Of a stretch of 64,000 nt of DNA, positions 1 to 14,200 are shown in pieces. Source of the DNA: Salminus brasiliensis (Eukaryota > Chordata > Actinopteri > Characiformes > Bryconidae); contig NC_132894.1 in NCBI RefSeq assembly GCF_030463535.1, forward strand, positions 30,141,125-30,205,124. Reading direction: 5' to 3'. The translations under genes were made by a program, and so were the position numbers. Within the stretch, counting starts at the first letter, position 1. Each line of letters starts with the position of its first letter. Below the pieces are notes generated by a model. That model was not told the DNA's origin. It saw only the letters and a list, made by a program, of their open reading frames with translations, and made no database searches.

Positions 1-427
1 AATAAAGAGTCAGTTTGCATAGTCTTCAGGTGGCCAGTGAATGGGAAGGCTGCCCTTTCAGTCTCAGTTACCTGTGTAAACAGACAGTGGGTGAGGGGTT
101 ATCACCAGAGGTGCTGATCTATTACTTCATGATAAAAAAAAGTCTGAAAAAAATTATTTCAATAAATTAATTACTGAATTCATTTTGTTAGGTTGAAGGT
201 TGAAGTTTTTTTAATGAGGGTCTGAACTGAATGAAAACTGTGCATACATACATACATACATATAATAAGCAATAAGACTAACTAGTCTAGTAGAACTTGT
301 TTTGAAGTACAAAAATGTCATTTATTTTTTTAATTCAATAAATATAATTATCAGTTACTGTTAACCACCTCGATGTTTTATAATGATGCATCCCTATTTA
401 CTATGGAGTGTGTGATGTGGTGGTCTC
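1..427 (-). other. gramd2a: gramd2a 3' untranslated region with candidate poly(A) signal
   Basis: AT-rich sequence after the stop codon. On the minus strand an AATAAA lies at 326-321, about 100 nt past the stop. A short ATAC tandem repeat sits at 243-262. The true 3' end may lie outside the window. Confidence 0.5.
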
Positions 428-539
428 TCACCTCTCTCGCAGGGGGAGTGCTGTGTTGCTGCTGAGGAAGGAGAGCTGCTGTTCGAGACTACACACACGG
501 AAAGCCAGGTAACAGGAAGACAGGATAAGGAGGATAATT
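428..539 (-). CDS. gramd2a: gramd2a last coding exon
   Basis: The acceptor is GTTCTGCAG, ending at 540. The exon completes the Leu codon and continues IILLILSSCYLAFRV, CSLEQQLSFLSS, to a TGA at 430-428. SSxYLAFR followed by SxLEQQL is the GRAMD2A C-terminal signature: membrane exit, then a short lumenal tail. Confidence 0.87.
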
Positions 540-2222
540 CTGCAGAACAGAGCAGATGGTCATGTACAGAAAATCTACCCATAGAAAACAACATTGCTCA
601 TATGTCCAGAGGTCATACACTGATGTTTAGCTGCTCTTTTCTGTGTTTTCGCTTGGCTTGATATGCCATCAAGATGCCAAACCACACATCCAGTGACAGA
701 GTGGGTTGAGGAGTGAGGATGTTTAGGTGAGGTGAACACCACTGAGAACTTGTGGGACTGTTTTGGGAAATGTTTGGAGAAGAGAAATCCAAGCACTAGA
801 GGAGGTCTGTGGAGAACTATGACAAAGTAGTGTGGGGTTGTCATGAAGATCAGAAGAGGACCTACTAACAGACTGCCTTAAACCAGTTTATACATTACTA
901 TACTATACTAATAAAGGACTATAAGAGGGACTGTATGAAATTCAAAAGTGCATAAATACTGGTCAAGATTTTTTCTCATGAAACTACTGTACCATTTAAA
1001 AGACAATTTTCAATAATACAAATCTTTTGTAATAAAATAAATATATAGATTGTTTGTTAATGTGTTTTTAGATGTAGATTAAGTGTTTATTAACAATGAA
1101 TATATATAATCATTGTTACTCCTATGTGTATACAGGAGGTAAATTACAGATTTATCCATATTTATAAAAAAAATTGAAATACCTTTCATAAGAAATCATT
1201 TAAAAATAAATTATTATAAAATTAATAGCAAGAATCTCTCATTTGAAAAGAGGTATGTATATCTAAACTTGAACAAGAAAGTACTAAATTGTTGAAATTA
1301 CATTATTATTTACCATATCACATCTTTTAATGACATTTTTGTTTTTCTTAAAAAGGCATGGAAAATTTACTGAGACACCCAAAATAACGTGTCCATTTTA
1401 AAAAGTACAAAGAGATCTGCTCTAAACCTGCAAACTGACACTGTGATGAAAGTGCCACTGGTGTCCACTAGATGGCAGTGTTGAAAGGCACACAATCCTT
1501 TAAAAGCTATACAGCGTCTCCTCAGAGACTCTTTAAAAGCTTGTGAACAATTACACAAGAATAAGAAATAATTGCTAACATGCATGCAAAGCATACTTTA
1601 TTAGCACGCATAATGTGTAGTTCAGGCATTTGGAAAGTAAAAGTACCTTATATCTGTTTAAAAGGATGAGAAAAGCCCATTACTACTATGTGCACGCACA
1701 ATAGACAGAGAGAGAGCCAAACTCACAGCAGGATGAAGAACTTCAGCAGCTGGTACTCCATCTGGCCCAGTTCAGGTACTGGCTCTGTGAGGAGGATCTT
1801 CTCAGTCTCTAGACTTCTCTCTACACAAATAACACACACAAATAGCATGAGATAAAGACTGAACAAAAACCGAACCTTATTTCTCGTTTAATGAGATAAC
1901 AAAATATATCGCTGCTGCCCAATGAAAAACATGCATCTTTATGTGTGTCCGTTTTTATTTTTTCTCCATGGTTTGAACCCTGTAGCTGTTCTGTGCACTG
2001 TGTAAATAACTCTGGATGAACAGACCAATAGAAACGCTCTGAATGACTTGGAATAAACATTTTACACTAACTTCCATTCAAAGTTAAGAGCATGTTTGCC
2101 TTCTCCTGTGAAATACCCATTTTGAAGATACATGTCATAATATTAGGTTTATGTGAGGTGTACGAATACAAAAGCTGTATGTATATATATTTTATTATAT
2201 TATGCATTATATATATTTTTAT

Positions 2223-2253
<31 letters not shown>

Positions 2254-5200
2254 GAATTACATAATGGGCTCACATCCAGTTGTTTTGCAGCTTTGTTTTA
2301 TTGGTGTAATCCCATTTTTAAATGACTTTCTACATATCTAAATCTCTTTTCATGACATACACAACTAGCTGATATGTTATATTTTAAGAGCTCAATTACT
2401 TTATTTACTGGCATTATATTCAAAATCCAGCCACCACTACAGCTTTCACTCTGTTAATTCATTTTTTCTTCTAAAATCAAAGGTTATTAAAAAGAGTTTA
2501 TCCTGCTTTTGCTGAGTCTACTGTCTACTGTCCAGGGAATGCTTTCTTCTAGAATATGGAGCCATGAGGATTTAAAGAAAGCAAAGCAACTTCTTCTGAT
2601 CAAAATTATTAAGGAAATATTCCAAACGTTCAGTATTATTAGGTCTTTGAATCTGTTCTTCTTTTTCCTCTTAAGGTCAGTTTAAATGGTCCATCCGTTT
2701 TTTTACACTCTACACCACTTCTCACTCCACTTAATATTCTTAATGGAATACCCCCCCCCCCCAGACAACTATTATTATTATTATTATTAATTAGTATATT
2801 ATATTATTATCAGTAGTAGTAGTAGCAATTCTTCTTTTCTCTATCACAGAGGCTTAATCACTTTATAACAAGGTTACAACCAGGTTAAACATATCATTGA
2901 TGACGAAGGTGGAGTGTAAAACTTTATCATTACACCATTAATGCCATGAACAACAGCAAACCTATAAACAGAGAATAAACGAGAAACCTGGGACAACTGT
3001 TTAAGCCCAGGGATGGCAGAGTCCTCCCTTTCTGTAATGCACCATCCCCAGGACTCTGAAATCACTCTCTTTAATCCCATATTGCATAAGTGAGCTCAAC
3101 CAAATGAGGCCGGCCCTGCTCCATCCCCCCTCCCTACACACTGCGGATTTACACAGGCCCACGTGTGCACCGAGCAGACATCAACTGAAGACTGGACTAA
3201 TCAGCTCAGTGCAGAGTAAAAGCTTTCCATATACAGTCGGCTACACGTGAAAGTAAAACCATTCCATCAGTCCTAGAACTAAACCATCAGTCCTAAACAA
3301 ATATCTATACACACATATGTTGACTGTCAGACTGACATACTGCCCCCTTGTGAACGCTGTTGTTGGCATCCTCATTACATCACATTACAATAGCACTACA
3401 ATCCTGTTTTTAAATTGCTTGAACACAGATGTACACAGTTAATCTAATTGATCTAATTTAATTTAATATACATACTCATGCAAAAGCACGATTTGCAAAA
3501 CACTGACGATTTTGATGTGTCTAGAGAATCTAGCACAAGCATTTCCTCATGCCTGCCTGCAGCTGGCACATACTGTATCTGCACTCATTCTACCACACAC
3601 AACACAAGCCATGAAACCCGCCGGCAGTCCCTGTGCATCAGTTTCGTCTGGATATCGATAACAGGGTTGTGGGTTTGATTCCCGGGCTCGGCAAGCTGCC
3701 ACTGTTGGGCCCTTGAGCAAGGCCCTTTACCCTCTCTGCTCCCCGGGCGCTGGAGTTGGCTGCCCACCGCTCTAGGTGTGTGTGTGTACTCACTGCCCCT
3801 AACACATGTGTGTGTGTGAGTGTGTGTTCACTACCAGATGGGTTAAATGCGGAGGACACATTTCGCTGTACAGTGTACACTGTACAGTGACAAATACGTG
3901 CACCTTTACCTTTTTTTTTTTTTGACAAGATAATTTTTTGTGGGCTGGGATTTTTGACATTGCTGGTAGACCCGTATGGTTGTACGCATCCATACACCTG
4001 CAAATTTAGCTACTTCCTTCACACGCAGGTCTTCGGCACGCCCATATCCAATCACTCCATTTGGCCAATCATTAACATTGGCTTTGCGACCCATTTTCCA
4101 CACATCCAACGGGACACTTACTGCACTGCACCACCTCTTCTCAATCTATGAATTCCATCACATACCCGCAGGTATTTATAGCCCCATTATCCTCGCACAA
4201 CGCCATCTGCAGGAGCCTGAAGTTACCACCACCTTGAACATGCAAAGTATTTGTCTGGGGAGTTATGATTGCTGCGTCAGGATGTTTAAAATAAAAAGTG
4301 CAGTGCTACACCCCTGAGAAACTGCCAATCAACTGAATGTTAAATGAACACTTGATCACTACTCTTGTGTTGCAGCTTAACAGCCCAAAAGTCATTTAAA
4401 AAGTGTGCACGTGCTGCAAAGCTGTGCATGGATTAAACTGCTGTTCCAAAGAACCCAACATGCTCTTTTTTTTTTTTTTACCGCACCTGCAAAAATGAAA
4501 CCCTAGCCTCAATTTGCCACCACTAAACTGGGACAAACCCTCCCAGTGAAGCAGAAGCTTGCTTTACATTTAAGTCATTTATTTTCTTATACGAATCAAA
4601 CAATCATATACATGCAGAGAGAAAGAAGTTCGTGATGATTTGCTAATAGTCTCTGTATATTCAAGCCAGTGTTAATCACCTGTATTCACTCCAGTTAAAT
4701 GATATCAGATCCAGACATTCCTTCTGCATTGATGACTGCTGGAAATGTGCGTGTGTGTTTGTATTAAGGGTGGGCAACATGGCTTTCTATACATCACAGT
4801 ATATAAAGACATTTTAATACATAATATGTATATTTTTGTTGTTTTTTTATTAAATTGCTGAATAAATTATAAAAAAAAGTAAAGTAGGACCCTCACTTCC
4901 AATCACCATGACATCCAATCAACTACTAAAAAGTTACTATGCATTTATACTTATATTTATATATTTCCAGGGTCTCTATAATTGGTGCCTTTTCCATGAC
5001 ACATGGATTTGCGCTGTGTATCAATGAGAATACACATAAAAAATTGTCACAAAAGCCTTTTCTCACATAATTTCATAACATGTTGTCATATTGCCCATTC
5101 CTATTTGTACGCATTTCATTGTTGTCTTCCTCACCCTCCAGAGGCTCATCTGGCCGAAAGGGAGCATCCACGGCACTGAGGCTGCTGGTGGAGTTGCCCA

Positions 5201-8200
5201 GTAGGTCAGGCAGGGAGGAAGAGACAGATGCCACCGAGGGCTTTCTCCTCCATTTCAGCACTGGAGTGAACTCATCTACAGTCACAGGGAACTCATCAGG
5301 GACCGGGAACTCATCCTGGACATGGGTCACAGTGGAAAGACACACAGAGACAGACACACAGAGGCAGACAGAGACATAAAGTGGAGTGAGGGAGCAACCT
5401 GAGACAGTGTTTTATTTACGTAACCCAAGGACGGGTCATCAACAACTCTCGGTAGCTGCGTCATTAACATTTAACAATGGAACAGAGGAAGTGTCGATTC
5501 ACAGATTTTAATAACCAACCAAGCTTATTTTTTCCACTATTCACAATTCAACCATGCAACCTTAAGCCCTATTTGAGCTGGATTAGTTTGATCTACAATT
5601 TAGAAAAGTAGTGCATGTCATGTTGCACCCTAAAGCATACCAACATGGCAACTGTGCAACCAAAATGGACACCTGGATCTGGACTGAGGAAGGTTCGAAA
5701 GAAAATGTAGGCATGACTTTTGATTTCTAGTGTTTGCTAGCAGTGTTAGCCTCAGAGCTTTAGGGCTAACGTAATAAGGAAAATGTTTAACACACGTTTT
5801 GGCTAATTGCTGACATCTGGGGTTAAATGGAAAATTATGATTATCACTATAAATGATGAATATCACTATATCAAAGTATTGTGATGTGTGTGTGTGTGTT
5901 TTGCAATGCTGTATTGATAAATAAAAAACAGTACGGCTTTTTAATGAATAGTTTACATTTAAAGATTGGTGGCAGACTTTAGACTTTGATTTAGTGATAG
6001 GTGTATATACCCCATATATATCTTTTACTCAAATTTTATGTAGATGATGTTTTTATACTATGTCCGTGTTCCTAAAATTTGATCTTAAAGAATTTGCAAT
6101 ATATCATCTTGCTTACAGTATCGCAATATATTGCAATACATTGAATCGTAACCCCTGTATCGTGATGTGTCGTACTGCAAATTCTTACCAATATAGAGTC
6201 CCACTAGCAATGAGATCCACAAGTTTAACTCAGTACTTAAGCTAAAAAGTCTAGTTTTCTACCAGTTTGACTAAAACACATTCAGAGCCCATTCAATAAC
6301 AAAAACAGAAAAATAATCTTGCACCAACTATTACATTATATTATAACTAAACCTGGTAGTTGACTGTGTGCCAAATTGTTATTGTTACTGATAGTGGTTA
6401 CTTGTGAAGATTACACCGATATTTTACTATGCCTGAATTAGGCAGTCCAATCCCTCACAAACTACTCTGCACAACAGCCTCTGGTACAACGTATTGAACT
6501 AATGCCTAGAGAGAATGGCCATGTCAGAGGGCTTACCAGAGATAAAGAGGTGGGCTCCTCCATGTACTGTTTGAGGCTAAGGCTCTTCTTGCCATTGACC
6601 TTAATGAGGCAGAACACCAGAAATGTTGAAATGCAAAACAAGCAAACCAGACATTATTTACTGTACACAAATCCTATGTCAGAACAGTGTATATGATTAT
6701 ACTCTCCAATATTATCGTCTCACCTGTAGGTGTGTGCATATTCGCCTCAGCACGTCATACACACTGTCTCTGGACAGCAAAGACACAAATACATACTGCA
6801 GACGGAGACGGAGAAAAAATACAAGGATTAATTAAGACAAAGAGGTAGTTTTCTTAGATGACAATACATTTAAACACACAAATGGAGTACATGGTTTGTC
6901 TCTTATTATGTACATATGGAATTTGTCCTCTTAGGAATATAAATGAGCTTTTTTTCAATAAAATAATGAAAATAATTTCAATTTGTCATCAAATCACAAA
7001 ACATTAATACATATTTAATTCACAGTAAATCCTGTTTTGCAACCATTGTAACAAAAAGCAATGTTTATACGTCTACTGTCACCCCTAACATGCAAGAAAA
7101 TGAAGTACCATCCCATAGCAAACCAAAATGCAGAGAGAGAAGCAGGACTCAGATGCACTCTCTTAAAATCGTTCAATAATACTTCAATAATAATCTTATT
7201 ACTTGGGAGAGTATGATATTTTCAGTGACTGCACAGAACATCTGATCTAGCTCGGGGGGAGGCTTAAAAGATTAAAACAGAGCACTTTGAGAACAAACTG
7301 TATTTCGGTTTCCATACTGAGCCCTAATCTACCCTACTTTATCGTTCACAACAAGGGTCTCTGGGACGACTGCTCTGCACTAATATCAGTAAATAACTGG
7401 AAAATAACACTGATTACTATAACTATGATAATCAGCAACTCTCTAAAGTGACTGTAAAACATCCTGCAGGTCAAGACTGTGTTTATGTCAGCTTCAGGAC
7501 GTCTCCCAAGCGATACAGGCTTAGGGAAGTGGCAACAAATGTAAAGCCAACAATAGTGCAGGAGCTAATCATACCAGCATATCAGGAGAGACACACAAGC
7601 AATATAGAAGAGAGATGCTGGATAAAGGTTGAAGAGCTGGAAAACAGCCAGCCAGAATAAATGAGTCATCACAAAAACTGCTATCATTTCCATAAATAGT
7701 CCCACGCAGTTACTTTGGCTTTGGCTGGTCTCTCGCTAAGCGCAGTGGCAGGTGCGAGGAGCACGAAGGGAAGTCAAACTGAGTCCATCTACGACCTTGA
7801 GGCTGTCCGTGTCACACATTTGAGCTCATGGCTGCAGTTCTGCAGTGTACATGCATGCTGATAGAGTCATGAGTGTGTGCGTGTCCCCAGGCTCTGGAGT
7901 GACTCGCTGACGACATGATAACCAACCTTTTGGCTGCTGTCTGTAGTGATGGCCAGGCCATTGGGGACCAGGCCCGCGGTCTTGTGCTTCTTGACCAGTC
8001 GCACAGAAACAACAGGGATGGCCACCTGCACGAGGAGAGGGAGAGGGAGAAAGAAGAGACAAGAAGAAAAGAAATAGAGAGACGTGAAGAGACAAGAAAA
8101 GAAGAAGAGAAGAGAAAGCACAAGGTCAGAAGGATCAGGTTACAGACTACGTGCTTGCTAATCGATCTTCGCACGACTTCAGTCGTACCACATTTCCCCA

Positions 8201-11200
8201 CCCTTGGAGAAAGGGGGATTACCAAGAGGGAAAAAAATTAAATGGAACATTCACTTGTCCATTGTAATGTAATCCTAACCAACTACCTCTAATTGTGATA
8301 CAAAAGGGTCATATAGCATTACATGTGCTCAACATAGCAAAACAAAAAGCCCTGGCTTGAGGCCAATATGAAGATTAAGCACCTCTTTTAAAAGCTTCTT
8401 ATATCAGAAACCAAAAAGTGAAGTTGGGCAGCAATGACTTAAGTTGAGGTGCTGCTCTGAACCACAAAGCAGCAAACAACATGCAACACTCACATCTTTT
8501 TAAAATCGACATAGCCTTTAGGCCAGCTGGGGAGCTGAAGTGTGGCTCCTTCATTGCTTATGAGCTAGTTTTAACATCTGGTTAAAACTAGCTCATGGCT
8601 GTTTAGCAAAAGTCACAAGAGCGATGCTGCGATGATAGGGTGATAGGGTGTTCTGCGAGTTTGTTGCAGCGAGTGCTTCAGGCCATCAGCTACCCCTCTC
8701 ACCTTAATGTCTTTGCCGAAGAGGTTGGCGTAGAAGCACAGCCAGTTTCTGGAGATGTAGAGTCGGCCTTGCAGGAGGATGTCTCGCAGCAAGGCACAGG
8801 AGTACACTGAGAGACAAGGGCAGAAGATTAAGATTAAGAACACTTTCTCACCATTACACAGCAGTACAACAGAATTCAACCCCTACGCCAACCTATTCAT
8901 TGCAATGTGCAAACACTTGAAACGATTAGCAGCCACCTCACAGCACCCAGGCTTTGCTCGAAGGCACCTCAACCATGGATGCTAATACATCCAGGCGATA
9001 GAACCAGTGACCTTCTGGCCTCAAGCCCTCGTCTCTTAACCTTTATGGCCTTGCTTTGCCTACTGCAATACCGGGAATAGGAAGCAAGCCCTTATTCCAT
9101 TTCCCTGTTCCAAAATTCAATTTAATATATGCACCCCGAATAGGGAATGCACAGATATGAAGCTTATAAGAACAGATGCCACACTTGATATTACCCAAAT
9201 GCCCAAGAAGGCGGAAGTTTCCCAAGTGAACCATCACACAATGGACTGCAACACTTACACAAGCTTTCAAAACATTAGATCTACTGTTTTGATATAGTTA
9301 AGCATGTTAACTATTATATGAGTCTCGAACTAAAATGTAAGAGAAAAATCAACAAAAAGAAATACCAAGGGCTGCTGGCTGCATTACTCACATTCCTCTT
9401 AGCACTGCAATAGTGACTTTGGTTAAAGTGGTTTGGTTGCAGACCTTCTCTAGTCTGGGGTCCAAGTGTTCCTTTGAGTTTTGTGTATAAAGAGGTGCTT
9501 TTGGCTCCTAGTATTAACACCATATAACACCAACAAAGAAAAATATAATGGAGTAGTGACTTTAGTTAACACTTGTTTTCTATGGCTTGGTCTGAAAAGC
9601 TCTAGGCATTTCTTTAAGAGCTTCTGCTGCTTTCGAGACATGAAATAACATGAAACCCCAAAATATACCTACCTAAACAAAAAAAACAAGGGAACAGAAC
9701 AACAATGTCACTACCCAATCAAATCCTGCACTGTGTGGCCATTTCATGACCAACACAGGCCTTTAGAAACAGTCCAAAATTACATTTTAGTAAAATCTTC
9801 ACTAGACCAAAATACCTAGCCTCCTCAGATAAGGTTACCGTTCCTTAAATCAGACGGGCGCTGTCGTTCTTTCCCGACAGTGACCACAAACGAAAACTGC
9901 ACCAATGACATTAACCAACGTTTCACTCACCTTTCATGAGTATCTCCTCTTCGGGCACGTTCTGAAACAGTTTGTGGTACTGCGAGTTGTACTTGCTGAC
10001 GGTCTGTGAGGAGGAAGCAGAAGAAGGTACGGAGATGAGCTCCTGCCCACAGTTCCCCTGCAGCCTGCTTTTCTCTCGGAGAGGACGCGAGCTCTGCACC
10101 AAGCTCAGCATGCTGACACAACACTAACACTCCACACACACCGTGCCGAGCCTCATTCGAGCTTGGGTGTGTGTGCTAGCGTGTGTGTGTGTCAGAGTGT
10201 CACAGGTACCCAGTATCTCTCTCCTCTGTCCCGGGCCCAAGTGCGCTCTCTCTGCTCTGTTCCTGTGAACTGATCCCTACTCCTCTTACTTTGGTTTCAC
10301 AAGAGTCGCTTCAACAACTCTCTTGCTCTCTCTCTCTCTTTTTCCTGGCCTGCTACAGACCTGCTGCAGACCCTCCCACTGCACCTTAGCGAGGGTAAAA
10401 AAAAAAACCTTGCAAGCTTGCACACTAGCACATCTACCCACGCCAGGCTTGCACTACAGCTTCCTGCTGCCTCACACTCTAGTGATGCGTGGCGCTGCTC
10501 TGTCTGTTTTTTGTTTTTTTGACAATATTCATAATCTGAATGGGCTGAGCGCGCCAGCCAGCACAGCACTTTGTTAATGATTAACCCTGCAGTTGCACAA
10601 GAGATGTGCGACTATTTCAGATTTTATGTATACCACAGCTTTATGAGCGGTAATCAAGGATTAAGGTCAAAATGCATCATATGCTAGGTGGCCTTGAACT
10701 ACACTTTAATTGTTTCCTGAGCAGACTACTGTCCAGTAATGATCCTTTTCTTTGTTCTGGAGGTGATTCTATTCACATGACCTCCAATACATCATCAACT
10801 TATAAAATAACCCTATAATAAGATCATATATAAGAGTCTGATCATCTCATAATGTATAACCTCTTCAGCATAACTTACATTTATCATATAAACCATCTGG
10901 GCCAAAAGATACCATATCTGGTACTCACAGATCCCCTGTAGCATTTTTTCACATCCTCATAGGACAGGTCATCTATCAGCTGCACCCTGCCATGAGGAAA
11001 AAAGAGAAGTGAAAGAATTGAACTGAAAACTTCATTTCAACACGTAAACCATCTTCTCTGTGAGACAACACACCTGATAATGCAACTAACTATTCTGCAA
11101 CAGAACCTATTCTGAAGGCCTCTGGTGAGTTAGCAATGCTTCTGCAGTTTATAATGGATCAAAGTTGAAGGTTAACACACCCAAGGGACAGTTGAAAGGT

Positions 11201-14200
11201 GCCTGTGAAAACATACATGAGCTGGACTGAACAGCCAATTAAAGCAGAGAAGATGGCTGTGAACCCCTCAGATGTGGCTGCAATGTGGCAGATGTGTTTA
11301 TCATCTGAATAAAGAACTTGTGAAAAGCCGTATGGACTGGTGGCCTTATTAACCTTTAACCGAACTCCTACAGCAAGTACAAACCCAGAGCTTTCAGTGC
11401 TTTTCCACAGATACTCATTGTGAGAGGTCCTCAGCCTTGGCACAGCTACCCTAATGCAGAGCTGTTGCTATTGATTATATTAGGAACTGCATTATCCAGT
11501 CATTATTTTGATATTTACTCAAGTCAATAAACCAGGGTGATAAAAACATAATTATGAATCGAAATACTAGAAAGGTTTAAAAAGGGCTTGCATATATGCC
11601 AACAAAGGACTGTGTTAATCAGGCTGTTTCTTACTGTAAGAGAGATTAGTAGGAGTAATTACTAACCACTAGGATGCACAGTGCTGCATTTAGACATACA
11701 GCATTACTTATAACTCAAATACTGTAAAAGCACCGCTGCAGTCGACTGCAGTCACTTACAAGTAACAGAGTAACAGTCAGGTGGATTTAAGGAGAAAATA
11801 CAACAGCCTTTGCCATTGGAGTTACGTTTTATAGGGCTGAGCATTTTTTTTATTCACACACATATCTGGGGATTGCTGACCCAGACAACACAACAGTCCA
11901 ATAACACATGCACAAACATCATGAAAATGCTCAGAGCAAAACAACATAGGGTAGACCCTGCTTCGCAATAAACACAGAGCCTGCAAAAACCTGGATATTT
12001 GCTGAGGGTGGAAAAATCAGATCCCCTGCAAAGCACAGGGAGAGAGATCCTTAATGGTATTGGATTGCTTCTGGATATCATCAGTCTTTCTGTCCACGCA
12101 TCTCTCCATAGTCCCTCGGAGAGGACTAAGAGGACAGGGGTTCTTGGCAGTGGCCCAAGAGCAGGGTGAGCCTGAAAGAGAGTGCATCACTGCCTGTCAC
12201 TCTCTCCGTCCTCTCCATATTACCTCACTTTTGCTGACAGGACGCAAGAGCAGGTGGCAAGGTTCTGATCCATTAGTCACACTCCTTCAGAGATCTAATA
12301 CAGTCTTTCACCAAACATTCGGAGGGGTTATATTTAGTGGTGGGTGACAATGATAAAATTCAGTGTCAATAAAGTAGTCTCTTCTAATACAGTACTGCAA
12401 ATGCACTGCGGCCCTCAACAGTACCGCCAATGCACTGCAGGCCTCAACAGTACCGCCAATGCACTGCAGGCCTCAACAGTACCGCCAATGCACTGCAGGC
12501 CTCAACAGTACCGCAAATGCACTGCAGGCCTCAACAGTACCGCAAATGCACTGCAGGCCTCAACAGTACCGCAAATGCACTGCAGGCCTCAACAGTACCG
12601 CAAATGCACTGCAGCCCTCAACAGTACCGCAAATGCACTGCACTGGACCTGGACCGTTTTGGTTTTGTCGCCCTTGCTGTTAGAACTGTGTTTAGGAATT
12701 TTGGCCAATGGGATGAATAAAATTACTGAAGTTCAAAATTAAAGTGAGAGTGTTGTCTATTAATACTGTTACAAATACTTCAAACTTCATACTGTCGGCA
12801 ACACCAACACCAGTGTACAGAATATACTGCACATCCTACAGAACCTGTAATCATTCTGGATCACAATCTTCACTACTTGCCACTCTATTTGGTGGCAAAG
12901 AGGTCTTCTGTTTCTGAGTGAGGTGTGGTGTGGTGTGGTTTCCTGTTTGCAGAGGGGGAGATGGTAAAACTAGAGCACTATTCGAGCAGGACCAATTTGA
13001 CCACGGGTGGTTGTGTAATGTTATTTTTGAGGGATTTGACAGATCAATTCGTACAAATTCCTCACATTACTAAAGACAGATATATGTCATATATGCTGTT
13101 TTAATGCGATACAGTAAATAAAAGTAACACCACAGTCTATGGCTGTATCTATTAACAGGCTTAGTTATTAGATTATTGTAAAATCCATCTAAACAGCCTA
13201 CCATGACTGAGAGAGCTGAACTGATTCAGATCAGAGAGGGCTTTCAAAGTGCTACCAACGACGCAGCTTGGAAAACTAATGCCAGACTCCAGTCTGGGCT
13301 GGGAGGCAGTGTGACGCTGTGGGCAACATTTGGAGGCACAGACTTCCACTGTAATGCAGCGCTGAGGCAGCAGGGTTACATGCTCTCTGTGAACAGTCAA
13401 TGCCTTGGGTGCAGAGCCAAGCCTACAGAGAGACGGCCTCAATCTCCCCTCAACATGACTGCAGCGTCTGACTCAGAGGACATGACTTGCTGGCTGGGGA
13501 AGGGCAAACACACAGGGTGGGTGCTGAGACTACAAATGAACTGCTGGGAGGACAACGGTAGCTGGTTAGGGCATTAACGGTAAATGGGGTCATGAGGTAC
13601 CTCATTACAATGTCAATACACAAAGTATTGTCCAAAGTACCAGATGAACTGTTAATTATAGTATTTCAGATAATGACTTTATCTGACTTTATATGACTTT
13701 AACACAGATTCTTTGGAAACATTATCATAAATTTTCTTTTATATTATGACCACAATGTGGGTGTGGCTTCAACAAGAAATAAGGGTGACTGGAAGTAAGC
13801 ATTTTAACAGACTGCAATGGACTGCAGACGAGTCAAGTAACGCTGACCCACACATGCATACATTAGAAACAGCGCTGTCCTGATTCTTAGTTTTCTTGTC
13901 CCGGACAACCCCGATCACCTCAACGTTGAGTACTGTCCAAAGGGGAGCTGATATTTGTGCTTTCACACATAATACAACCAAATAATATAATCAGGAGATG
14001 TTACTCTACTAATAAATAATATCAGAAAAGAAAACACATACATGGAACGTAATTCAGCCAATCAGTCGAGACTCAGGAATAAGCATTTTTATTGGCTTAT
14101 GAATGTTAATGATACTGACTACTCAAAACACCTCTGTGTTGAACATTTCCTCTAAAGTAATAGATTCAGAACAATGCTGAAGCTCCACTGACTGTAACAG

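Larger units (their letters stand above)
1821..5134 (-). other. gramd2a intron with several repeats
   Basis: It holds one copy of dispersed repeat family A (2014-2130), an (AT)n run, a transposon fragment at 2451-2580, a C-run followed by (ATT)n at 2751-2790, a tRNA-type SINE at 3655-3925, and a short GGGTGGGCAACATGG repeat end near 4768. Confidence 0.6.

Noticed and set aside
9923..10111. 62-codon minus-strand frame starting MLSLVQSS as a first exon of gramd2a
   Set aside because: A strong pyrimidine-tract acceptor at 10004 and the preceding in-phase exon (10929-10986) explain the gene. The upstream part of the frame is intronic. An alternative first exon is not excluded.
12344..12742. 132-codon frame with repeated QASTVPQMHC peptides
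   Set aside because: Translation of the 29-bp minisatellite, which is open in all three frames.
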